This document shows, in pieces, positions 1-8,958 of a stretch of 42,477 nt of DNA. The DNA is from an uncultured Acetatifactor sp. (GTDB lineage: Bacteria; Bacillota; Clostridia; Lachnospirales; Lachnospiraceae): positions 1-42,477 of the forward strand of contig CANPWA010000024.1 of NCBI GenBank assembly GCA_947581865.1. The letters are read 5' to 3'. Within the stretch, counting starts at the first letter, position 1; the number at the start of each line of letters is the position of its first letter. A program made the translations under genes and the position numbers. Under the pieces are notes generated by a model. That model searched no databases. It was not told the origin of the DNA and saw nothing but the letters and a program-made list of their open reading frames with translations.

Positions 1-8
1 AAGTGATG

Positions 9-59
9 AGCCAGACGCCGCCAGCGATTAAGCTGACGGCGCTAATGTTATGACTGGCT
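9..59 (+). other. Structured element just upstream of cas9 (possible end of tracrRNA region)
   Basis: Bases 9-14 (AGCCAG) pair with 54-59 (CTGGCT). Inside them, bases 16-25 pair with 32-41 as a ten-base stem with one C-A mismatch around a GATTAA loop. Type II-A loci often carry the tracrRNA immediately upstream of cas9, so this could be its 3' part. No anti-repeat complementary to the CRISPR repeat is visible in the window and no T-run follows the stems, so a leader structure of cas9 is equally possible. Confidence 0.3.
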
Positions 60-95
60 ACTGTGTGAAAAGTAACCATGAAAGGAATCATTGCC

Positions 96-3000
96 ATGGA
101 GAGGAAGAACACAAAAAGATACTATTTGGGGCTGGATATGGGAACCAATTCTGTAGGATGGGCGGTGACAGATGAACACTATCATCTTTTGCGCGCAAAA
201 GGGAAAAACCTTTGGGGGGTACGTCTGTTTGATGAGGCGCAGACTTCGGCGGACAGAAGGACCTATCGGATCGCCCGCAGAAGAAGGCAGCGCGAGACGG
301 CAAGGCTGGGGTTTTTGCGGGAGATGTTCGCGCCCGAGATCGAGAAGGTGGATCCCGGTTTCTTCGCGCGCCTCGATGACAGCAAATTCCACATGGAAGA
401 ACGCGGGGAAGACAACAAACAGCCTTTTGCGCTGTTTGCGGACAGCGGATATACCGACAAAGACTATTACAAAGATTTTCCCACAATTTTTCATCTCCGG
501 AAGGCGCTGCTGGAGGCGCAGGAGCCTTATGATGTGCGCCTGCTTTATCTGGCGCTGGCAAATATGTATAAACACCGGGGACATTTTTTGAATGCGTCCC
601 TGGATTCTGAGGACAGGGAAGGAAGCTTTTCGGAGCTGATGCGGAGCATGACGGACAAGGCGGAGGAACTGGAGCTTGCTTTTCCGGTTTCTATAGATGC
701 GGAGGCGATGAAGGAACTGGAGGCTGCGCTTGGAGAGAAGGGAAAAAGCCGTACACAGATTCTGGAGGCTGTCTCCGGCATTTTATCCGTTGACAAGAAA
801 CAAAAATGCGCCTACCAGATCCTGAGCCTGATGTGCGGGCTGAACGTGAAGCTGGCGGATATTTTTGGAGAGAATGCGCTGGACGAGGAACACAGGAAAC
901 TCTCCATATCCTTCCGAGACTCCAATTATGAGGAAAAAGCGGATGAGGTGCAGAATGTCATCGGGGACGATGATTTTGAATTGCTGGCTGCGGTCAAAGC
1001 CATACATGACAAGGGGCTCTTATCCGGCATCATGAAGGGCTATGCTTATCTCTCCCAGGCAAGGGTGGAATCCTATGAGACGCACCAAAAAGATCTGCGG
1101 CAGCTGAAACGGGTGGTGAAGCAGTACCGCAGAGAGGAATACGGACGGCTGTTTCGCGTGATGGAGGAAGGAAATTACAGCGCCTATGTGGGCAGCGTCA
1201 ACAGCCATGGAAAAGTGATAAGAAGGATCAACAAGGGCAGAGGGAGAGACGAACTCTATAAGACGATCCGCAATCTTTTGAAGGAGTTTCCCCAGGAAGA
1301 CGAAGACGTTCAGGATATATTGCGAAAGATGGACGGGGAGCTTTTTCTGCCCAGGCAGCTTACGGATGAGAACGGCGTCATCCCGAATCAGGTGCATAAA
1401 CGGGAAATGAGAGCCATTTTGAGCAGGGCAGAAAACTTTCATCCGTTCCTGCGGGAGAAGGACGAATCCGGTCTGACCGTGAGCGAGAAGATTTTGCAGA
1501 TGTTCAGCTTTCAGATTCCCTATTATGTAGGACCTCTGGGGCAGCAGTACAAGGATCAAAAGGGCTATAATGTGTGGAGCGAGAGAAAGGAAGGGGGACG
1601 CATTTATCCCTGGAACTTTGAGGAGAAGATCGACACTGCCCGCACCGCCGAGAAATTCATTGAGCGCATGGTGAGACATTGCACATATATGTCCCGGGAA
1701 AACGCGCTGCCGAAGCAGTCTTTGCTGTATCAGAAATTTGAGGTGTGGAATGAACTCAACAATGTGCGTGTGCGCGGCGAAAAACTCAATCAGGAGACCA
1801 GAGAGGATATTTACCGGAAACTTTTTATGAAAGGGAAAAAAGTCGCAGGGAAGCATCTGCGGGATTATCTTCTCAGCAATCTGCTGATCAGTGAGCAGGA
1901 AGGGGATGAAATTTCCGGCATTGACGGAGATTTCCACAGTTCGCTGTCTTCCCTGGGAAGATTCCGGGCGGTGTTTGGAGAAGACGCGGATCTTGGCGCG
2001 ATGGAGGAAATGCTGGAAAATATCATATTCTGGGGCACGATTTACGGAAATGACAAAAAATTCCTCCAAAAACGTATCCGTGAGCAGTATGATGACAGTC
2101 TCATTTCCCAACAGGAGTTAAAACGCATTCTGGGATTCAAATTTGAAGGCTGGGGCAGATTGTCCAGGGGCTTTCTCACCATGGAAGGCGCTTCCAAAGA
2201 GGACGGAGAGATCCGCAGCCTCATCAGAGCCATGCAGGAGACCGGAGATAATCTGATGGAACTGTTAAGTGACCGATACACCTATAGGGATGTATTGCAG
2301 GAAAAAATCGGCAATGCCCAAAAGCCGCTGACGGAATGGTCCATTGAGGATCTGGATGAATTTTATCTGTCGGCGCCCGTGAAACGGATGGTGTGGCAGA
2401 CACTGAATATTTTGAAAGAGCTGGAAGCGGTTCTGGGGTGCGGCCCGGCGCGTGTTTTTGTGGAAATGGCAAGGGAGGAGGGTAAAAAGGGAGAGCGAAA
2501 GGCGTCCCGCAAACAAAAGCTTTCCGCGCTGTATAAATCCATAGAGGACGAGAGGGGGATTTGGACCAAAGCCATGGAGGAAGAACCGGAGGGAACCTTT
2601 CGCAGCAAAAAGCTGTATCTGTATTATCTGCAGATGGGGAAATGTATGTATTCCGGTGAGAGCATTGATCTGAGCGATCTGATGAATGACAACCTGTATG
2701 ACATTGACCACATTTATCCCAGACATTTCGTGAAGGATGACAGTCTGGAAAACAATCTGGTACTGGTAAAAAAGGAGATCAACAACCACAAGAGCGATGA
2801 ATTTCCTCTGGACCCGCAGATCAGAAAAAACATGTATGCCACCTGGAAAATGCTTTATGACAAAAAATTTATGACACAGGAAAAATTCCGGAGACTGACC
2901 AGGAAAGCTGAATTTACGGAGGAGGAAAAGGCAGATTTCATCAACAGGCAGCTTGTGGAGACCCGACAGGGAACCAAGGCGGTCACACAGATCCTGCAAA

Positions 3001-4238
3001 ACGCTTTTCCGCAGTCGGACGTGGTCTTTGTCAAAGCAGGGAATGTGTCTGATTTTCGCCACAGATATAAACTATATAAAGTGAGAAGTGTGAATGACCT
3101 GCACCACGCCCATGACGCATTTTTGAATATTGTGGTCGGCAATGTCTATTATGTGAAGTTTACCGGAAATCCGCTTAATTTTATCCGCGAGGCACAGAAA
3201 GCTCCCGACAGCGCAAAGAACGCCTACAATATGGACAAGATCTTTGAGCGTGATGTGGAGCGGAACAAAGAGCGCGCCTGGACAGCAGGCGCAAAGGGGG
3301 AACAGGAGGAGACGGGAACCATTGTGACCGTGAGAAAAACGCTGGCAAACCCTTCTCCCCTTGTGACCAAAATGTGCGTGGAGAAACATGGGGGGATCAC
3401 GGGGAAAGTGACTGTCTGGAGTGCGGAAAAAGCTGCCCAGGGAACCGGATACATCCCTGTCAAGATGCAGGATCCCCGTCTGGCTGACGTATCAAAGTAC
3501 GGCGGGCTGACCTCCGTCACCGTGGCGGGCTATACCCTGGTCGAGTATTTTGTGGGGAATAAAAGAGTCCGCAGTCTGGAGGCGCTGCCTTCTTATTTGG
3601 GCAGGAGTGAAGATTTAACGGAAGATCAGTTAAAGAATTATTTTGAAAAGACCCTGACGGAAGAAAATAAGGGAAAGCCCATAGAGCGGCTCCGTATCTG
3701 CAGAAAACTGATCCCCAGCGGGTCCCTGATCAAATATAATGGGATGTACTACTATTTGGGAGGAAAATCAGCCAATCGAATTGAGGTTAACAATGCGGTA
3801 CAATTATACCTGGGACCGAAAGAGATGAATTATATTAAGAAAATAGAAAAAGCCCTATCTGAAGATTATTATGAGGAGAAAGGAAGTGACGGTGAAAATA
3901 TCCTGACAAGTGCGCAAAACCTAATCATTTATCGCTTATTTGAACAAAAATTTAAGGACACAATTTATAAAAATATGGTTGGAGCATTGCAAAAATGTGT
4001 TTTGGAAGGAGAAGAAAAATTTGAACAATTATCCGTGAAGGAGCAGTGTTATATTTTAACGCAGATATTATTAAATTTGAAAAAGGGGGAAGCTGCGGAT
4101 TTAAGAGGGATAGGGGAATCAAAAAAAACAGGAGAGCATCGGATTAATAAAAATATTACTAAAGTGCAGGAAATGATCTTGATATGTCAGTCGGTGACAG
4201 GTCTGTACCAAAGCGAGACAGACCTGTTGAAAGTGTGA
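96..4238 (+). CDS. cas9: Cas9 (Csn1), type II-A CRISPR RNA-guided endonuclease
   Basis: RNA-guided double-strand DNA endonuclease of the CRISPR effector stage; 1380 residues, the long II-A form. Both nuclease sites look intact: RuvC-I with LGLDMGTNSVGW (Asp14), then an arginine-rich bridge helix (IARRRRQR); RuvC-II with VEMAREEG (Glu790); HNH with YDIDHIYPRHF (His872); RuvC-III with HHAHDA (Asp1007). The C-terminus ends [15 protein letters not shown], like the end of other II-A PAM-interacting domains. I chose ATG 96 because AAAGGA lies nine bases before it; an in-frame ATG at 78 has no clear ribosome site. The last ~400 bases are clearly richer in A+T than the body of the gene. The stop overlaps the GTG start of cas1, so the cas genes are translationally coupled. 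Confidence 0.97.
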   Translation: MERKNTKRYYLGLDMGTNSVGWAVTDEHYHLLRAKGKNLWGVRLFDEAQTSADRRTYRIARRRRQRETARLGFLREMFAPEIEKVDPGFFARLDDSKFHMEERGEDNKQPFALFADSGYTDKDYYKDFPTIFHLRKALLEAQEPYDVRLLYLALANMYKHRGHFLNASLDSEDREGSFSELMRSMTDKAEELELAFPVSIDAEAMKELEAALGEKGKSRTQILEAVSGILSVDKKQKCAYQILSLMCGLNVKLADIFGENALDEEHRKLSISFRDSNYEEKADEVQNVIGDDDFELLAAVKAIHDKGLLSGIMKGYAYLSQARVESYETHQKDLRQLKRVVKQYRREEYGRLFRVMEEGNYSAYVGSVNSHGKVIRRINKGRGRDELYKTIRNLLKEFPQEDEDVQDILRKMDGELFLPRQLTDENGVIPNQVHKREMRAILSRAENFHPFLREKDESGLTVSEKILQMFSFQIPYYVGPLGQQYKDQKGYNVWSERKEGGRIYPWNFEEKIDTARTAEKFIERMVRHCTYMSRENALPKQSLLYQKFEVWNELNNVRVRGEKLNQETREDIYRKLFMKGKKVAGKHLRDYLLSNLLISEQEGDEISGIDGDFHSSLSSLGRFRAVFGEDADLGAMEEMLENIIFWGTIYGNDKKFLQKRIREQYDDSLISQQELKRILGFKFEGWGRLSRGFLTMEGASKEDGEIRSLIRAMQETGDNLMELLSDRYTYRDVLQEKIGNAQKPLTEWSIEDLDEFYLSAPVKRMVWQTLNILKELEAVLGCGPARVFVEMAREEGKKGERKASRKQKLSALYKSIEDERGIWTKAMEEEPEGTFRSKKLYLYYLQMGKCMYSGESIDLSDLMNDNLYDIDHIYPRHFVKDDSLENNLVLVKKEINNHKSDEFPLDPQIRKNMYATWKMLYDKKFMTQEKFRRLTRKAEFTEEEKADFINRQLVETRQGTKAVTQILQNAFPQSDVVFVKAGNVSDFRHRYKLYKVRSVNDLHHAHDAFLNIVVGNVYYVKFTGNPLNFIREAQKAPDSAKNAYNMDKIFERDVERNKERAWTAGAKGEQEETGTIVTVRKTLANPSPLVTKMCVEKHGGITGKVTVWSAEKAAQGTGYIPVKMQDPRLADVSKYGGLTSVTVAGYTLVEYFVGNKRVRSLEALPSYLGRSEDLTEDQLKNYFEKTLTEENKGKPIERLRICRKLIPSGSLIKYNGMYYYLGGKSANRIEVNNAVQLYLGPKEMNYIKKIEKALSEDYYEEKGSDGENILTSAQNLIIYRLFEQKFKDTIYKNMVGALQKCVLEGEEKFEQLSVKEQCYILTQILLNLKKGEAADLRGIGESKKTGEHRINKNITKVQEMILICQSVTGLYQSETDLLKV

Positions 4239-5107
4239 GCTGGCGCACAGTGGTGATAGCTTCCAGCGCCAAACTGGATTATCAGATGGGATATCTGATG
4301 GTGAGAAGGGAGGCTGTCACCAAGATTCATCTGAGCGAGATCAGTGTCCTGATGATCGAATCCACAGCGGTCTCCCTGACGGCTGCACTGCTCTCCGAAC
4401 TCACGAAAAAGAAGATCAAGGTGATCTTTTGCGATGAAAAAAGGAATCCGTCCGCGGAACTGCTTCCCTATTACGGTTCCCATGACACCAGTTTAAAGGT
4501 CAGACGTCAGATAGAGTGGAACGCTGACAGTAAGACGGCCGCGTGGACAGAGATCGTCACGGATAAGATACGCAAGCAGGCGGAAGTCTTAGCGGATTTT
4601 CACAAGGGTGAAAGCGGATTGCTGCGCGAGTATCTGAAGGAAATCGAATATGGGGACGCGACCAACCGGGAGGGACATGCCGCAAAGGTATATTTCAATG
4701 CCCTGTTTGGCAAAGATTTTTCGCGCAGCGCGGAGACCGTGACGAATGCCATGCTGAATTATGGATACAGCATTCTCCTTTCCGCATTTAACCGGGAAAT
4801 AGCCGCCAATGGTTATCTCACCCAGCTTGGGCTTTTTCACAGCAATATGTTCAATCCCTTTAATTTAGCTTCGGATTTTATGGAGCCCTTTCGCGTGTTG
4901 GTGGACCGGAAGGTCTATCGGATGGACCGGCAGGTGTTTGAACATGAACAGAAAATGGAGCTGGTGGATCTTTTAAATCAGGAGGTGGGGATCAACGGAC
5001 GGAGAGAAACGGTAAACAATGCGATTAAAATATATTGCAGGAGCATATTTGATGCCATAGAGGACGGAGACGTATCTTTGATAAGGTTTTATCAGAATGA
5101 GTTATAG
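4235..5107 (+). CDS. cas1: Cas1, CRISPR adaptation integrase
   Basis: Metal-dependent integrase that, with Cas2, inserts new spacers at the leader end of the array. The 290-residue protein begins [15 protein letters not shown], the usual N-terminus of type II Cas1. An upstream in-frame ATG at 4184 exists, but it would add 17 residues encoded by the cas9 3' end, so the GTG at 4235, overlapping the cas9 stop as GTGA, is preferred. Expected Cas1 elements are present: a Glu in the [15 protein letters not shown] segment (E of REG), the LNYGYSIL helix, and a His in the QLGLFHSN segment, which form the metal site in this family. It overlaps cas2 by 11 bases. Confidence 0.96.
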   Translation: MSWRTVVIASSAKLDYQMGYLMVRREAVTKIHLSEISVLMIESTAVSLTAALLSELTKKKIKVIFCDEKRNPSAELLPYYGSHDTSLKVRRQIEWNADSKTAAWTEIVTDKIRKQAEVLADFHKGESGLLREYLKEIEYGDATNREGHAAKVYFNALFGKDFSRSAETVTNAMLNYGYSILLSAFNREIAANGYLTQLGLFHSNMFNPFNLASDFMEPFRVLVDRKVYRMDRQVFEHEQKMELVDLLNQEVGINGRRETVNNAIKIYCRSIFDAIEDGDVSLIRFYQNEL

Positions 5108-5417
5108 GTATATGAGAATTTTGGTGATGTTTGATCTTCCGGTGGGAACTTTGGCTGAACGCAGAAATTACAGCCTGTTCAGAAAATATCTGATCAAAAA
5201 CGGCTTTCTGATGATGCAGGAATCGGTGTACTGCAAGATCGCACCCAACGCCACAGTCGCTGATTTTATTATTGAAAATGTCAGAAAAAACAAACCGTCA
5301 AGCGGACTGGTGCAGCTATTGAAAATTACGGAAAAGCAATACGCACGCATGGAGTACATTGTCGGAGAGGCGAAATCTGAAGTGCTGGACAGCGATGAGA
5401 GGCTGGTGATATTGTGA
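5097..5417 (+). CDS. cas2: Cas2, CRISPR adaptation protein
   Basis: Small ferredoxin-like protein that forms the structural core of the Cas1-Cas2 integration complex. It is 106 residues, normal for type II. The first beta strand is [11 protein letters not shown], with the conserved Asp at its end, followed by the [21 protein letters not shown] segment typical of Cas2. It starts inside the end of cas1 and its stop overlaps the start of csn2 as GTGA, so all four cas genes are read from one transcript. Confidence 0.96.
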   Translation: MSYRYMRILVMFDLPVGTLAERRNYSLFRKYLIKNGFLMMQESVYCKIAPNATVADFIIENVRKNKPSSGLVQLLKITEKQYARMEYIVGEAKSEVLDSDERLVIL

Positions 5418-6085
5418 AAGTGATCTTTCAGGAATACAATTTAGTCATACCGTTTTCGGAAAACCGGATCAGTGTACTGACTGTGGAAAATCCCAGGGCG
5501 CTTTTGAATATGATGCAGATGATCGACTGGCAGATGAACGGCGGGGAAGGCAAAATCCTTTTGGCGGAGGACGATAATATATTGTCATGGGGAAGTTGTG
5601 TGGAAATCATATGGAATCCGTTACAGGTTGATTTCACTTCCAAGAGGATTATCAACAAATTGTATCAGGAAATGAAAAATGTATCCGGGGAGGAATGTAT
5701 TCAGGATTTTTATGGCGTTAGGCAGGCTCTGGGGCGATACCTGAACCTTTTGAGTATGAAGCTGCCTTATAATATTTCCTATAATGTGGAAATGGACAAT
5801 ACGGCTATTTTTAAATTATGCGGGGTTCAGATGGAAAGCGAAGGGCTGGATACTTTGCAGAAATTAGTGGAGTATATTAAAATCTGCAGTATGCTGTGTG
5901 CGATCCGAGTGATCATTTTGGTGAATATAAAAAGCTATTTGGATGAAGATCAGCTAAAGGAGTTGTATCAACAGGCTTTTTATTATAAAATATACATATT
6001 GGCGATTGAATCATCCCAAAGGGAAATTTTGGAATGGGAAAAGCATTATATCCTGGATCGCATGGATTGCCTGATCGAGCTATGA
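5414..6085 (+). CDS. csn2: Csn2, type II-A adaptation protein
   Basis: Csn2 forms a tetrameric ring that binds free DNA ends and is needed for spacer acquisition in II-A systems; its presence sets the subtype. The 223-residue product matches the short Csn2 form in length and order: an N-terminal strand-rich part ([12 protein letters not shown]), [17 protein letters not shown], and a C-terminal segment ending in [17 protein letters not shown]. The GTG start at 5414 overlaps the cas2 stop. The gene is noticeably A+T-rich compared with cas1. The CRISPR leader begins directly after its stop. Confidence 0.9.
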   Translation: MKVIFQEYNLVIPFSENRISVLTVENPRALLNMMQMIDWQMNGGEGKILLAEDDNILSWGSCVEIIWNPLQVDFTSKRIINKLYQEMKNVSGEECIQDFYGVRQALGRYLNLLSMKLPYNISYNVEMDNTAIFKLCGVQMESEGLDTLQKLVEYIKICSMLCAIRVIILVNIKSYLDEDQLKELYQQAFYYKIYILAIESSQREILEWEKHYILDRMDCLIEL

Positions 6086-6159
6086 AAGATTTAAATTTAC
6101 GAATTTACAGCATATACCGATATGTAATGGCTCGGTGATGACCGAAAAGACAATTTGAG
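6086..6159 (+). promoter_or_regulatory. CRISPR leader with ATTTGAG anchoring motif
   Basis: A 74-base, A+T-rich stretch between the csn2 stop and the first repeat. Its last seven bases, 6153-6159, are ATTTGAG, the leader-anchoring sequence reported to position spacer integration in II-A systems such as that of Streptococcus pyogenes. The degenerate repeat lies at the opposite end of the array, which independently puts the leader here. No confident -35/-10 pair for the pre-crRNA could be picked. Confidence 0.8.
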
Positions 6160-8930
6160 GTTTGAGAGCCTTGTAAGTTTGTAAAGGTGTAAAGCGAAAG
6201 TGGTTGTTTCGTATCCGTAAAAAGTGTTTGAGAGCCTTGTAAGTTTGTAAAGGTGTAAAGCCTCCGGGGTTGTCCAATCTGACGCGAGAAAGTTTGAGAG
6301 CCTTGTAAGTTTGTAAAGGTGTAAAGCATGAGATTGCAATAGGTGCAAGTGGGAGCGGGTTTGAGAGCCTTGTAAGTTTGTAAAGGTGTAAAGCCCCAGT
6401 TCGGTTTCAGACAAGGCTGTCAACGTTTGAGAGCCTTGTAAGTTTGTAAAGGTGTAAAGCGCTCATCATTCCCCCGCATTTGCAACGGTGGTTTGAGAGC
6501 CTTGTAAGTTTGTAAAGGTGTAAAGCTTTGTCACGCCGGATAAAAATTCATTCAGTGTTTGAGAGCCTTGTAAGTTTGTAAAGGTGTAAAGCAGACTTCG
6601 TTTCCTCAATCGTCCTCGTCAGGTTTGAGAGCCTTGTAAGTTTGTAAAGGTGTAAAGCTGCGATTGAATAGTGATGTATCTCCGTTCGGTTTGAGAGCCT
6701 TGTAAGTTTGTAAAGGTGTAAAGCAGTGGTCGTGGTTTCCCCGGTTGTGACGGTGTTTGAGAGCCTTGTAAGTTTGTAAAGGTGTAAAGCACCTACCTAC
6801 AGTTTTAGTCAAAGAAGTATGTTTGAGAGCCTTGTAAGTTTGTAAAGGTGTAAAGCCAGTATGAGAGTGTCGTTGACAAGTTTCTGTTTGAGAGCCTTGT
6901 AAGTTTGTAAAGGTGTAAAGCGTATGATGAGTATGATAATGTGTACAATCAGTTTGAGAGCCTTGTAAGTTTGTAAAGGTGTAAAGCGCTGCTCGATGTT
7001 CACTATGGCAACTGTGGGTTTGAGAGCCTTGTAAGTTTGTAAAGGTGTAAAGCTCTTAAGAATATCATCTACTGTATAAAATCGTTTGAGAGCCTTGTAA
7101 GTTTGTAAAGGTGTAAAGCGACCCCTGTATCGCTTCCCGTCCACATCACGTTTGAGAGCCTTGTAAGTTTGTAAAGGTGTAAAGCAAGCGCGTATCCGGC
7201 TGTGATATGCAACCGGTTTGAGAGCCTTGTAAGTTTGTAAAGGTGTAAAGCAAGCCGCTTGTGGTGAACGGCTCATACTATGTTTGAGAGCCTTGTAAGT
7301 TTGTAAAGGTGTAAAGCAGTTGCAATGGGTTTTGAAAGTGGTAAAACGTTTGAGAGCCTTGTAAGTTTGTAAAGGTGTAAAGCCGGTATTCTTCCGTCAT
7401 ATCTGCAAGTCGGTTTGAGAGCCTTGTAAGTTTGTAAAGGTGTAAAGCCGACAAACCCATTTCATAAGTCGTCGGAATGTTTGAGAGCCTTGTAAGTTTG
7501 TAAAGGTGTAAAGCGCCTTTCGTCAGCTTTTTTATTACAGCTTCGTTTGAGAGCCTTGTAAGTTTGTAAAGGTGTAAAGCGTTTAAGCACTGCACCATTT
7601 CTGTCACACGGTTTGAGAGCCTTGTAAGTTTGTAAAGGTGTAAAGCCCGGTGTAGTCGCTAGCCCAACTTATCATGGTTTGAGAGCCTTGTAAGTTTGTA
7701 AAGGTGTAAAGCGCTGAAAAAATCGTACTGCTAAAATTCTTGGTTTGAGAGCCTTGTAAGTTTGTAAAGGTGTAAAGCATAGGTCGGCAATGATGTCATC
7801 AAGTTGGTGTTTGAGAGCCTTGTAAGTTTGTAAAGGTGTAAAGCGCTGAATCTCGATGATAAACCCAATCGCTTGTTTGAGAGCCTTGTAAGTTTGTAAA
7901 GGTGTAAAGCCGGTACATCGAACGGTAACGATACTAAATTGTTTGAGAGCCTTGTAAGTTTGTAAAGGTGTAAAGCTTGCTGAAAGAGTACGCCGCGATT
8001 GCGGACGTTTGAGAGCCTTGTAAGTTTGTAAAGGTGTAAAGCCAAATTATTGAAAAAATGTCCACTTTTTCGGTTTGAGAGCCTTGTAAGTTTGTAAAGG
8101 TGTAAAGCTGGGATTGTACCCTCGAACGACCACACGCCGTTTGAGAGCCTTGTAAGTTTGTAAAGGTGTAAAGCTGGGTCGTACTCTGCTTTGACAGTTT
8201 CAATGGTTTGAGAGCCTTGTAAGTTTGTAAAGGTGTAAAGCTCGTCCAAATTCCGGCACTCGCGCGTAATTGTTTGAGAGCCTTGTAAGTTTGTAAAGGT
8301 GTAAAGCCGACATCCCGGTATTTCCCGACCGAAATGTGTTTGAGAGCCTTGTAAGTTTGTAAAGGTGTAAAGCCGGTCAGTCGCGGATACGTTTCCCAAA
8401 AGGTTTGAGAGCCTTGTAAGTTTGTAAAGGTGTAAAGCTAGAGCGCGATATCATTCTCAAATACTTCTGTTTGAGAGCCTTGTAAGTTTGTAAAGGTGTA
8501 AAGCGAGGAGTAGCGCATGAGAGAGATTAAGTACGTTTGAGAGCCTTGTAAGTTTGTAAAGGTGTAAAGCTACCGACTAATTAGTGCGCTCATGGGCATC
8601 GTTTGAGAGCCTTGTAAGTTTGTAAAGGTGTAAAGCGAATCAGTAGTGGCTTGCTCTTTATTTCGCGTTTGAGAGCCTTGTAAGTTTGTAAAGGTGTAAA
8701 GCTTCGTTACGCCGGATAAAAAATCATTAAGTGTTTGAGAGCCTTGTAAGTTTGTAAAGGTGTAAAGCTATCATCATAAAAAGTAGGGTCACGCGAACGT
8801 TTGAGAGCCTTGTAAGTTTGTAAAGGTGTAAAGCAACCAACCACGGATTAAGTGGAACGATGGTGTTTGAGAGCCTTGTAAGTTTGTAAAGGTGTAAAGC
8901 GACGAAACCGGAGTGCTGGGTGTTTTGTAT

Positions 8931-8958
8931 GTTTGAGAGCCTTGTAAAGGTGTAAAGC
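8931..8958 (+). repeat. Shortened CRISPR repeat (8-base internal deletion)
   Basis: This repeat keeps both ends but lacks eight central bases: GCCTTGTAA runs straight into AGGTGTAAAGC. The normal repeat has two nearby TTGTAA copies, so slippage between them explains the loss. The following spacer is 8959-8987. Confidence 0.95.

Noticed and set aside
78..95. cas9 start at ATG 78
   Set aside because: The good AAAGGA site lies between 78 and the second ATG at 96; the extra six residues are not typical.
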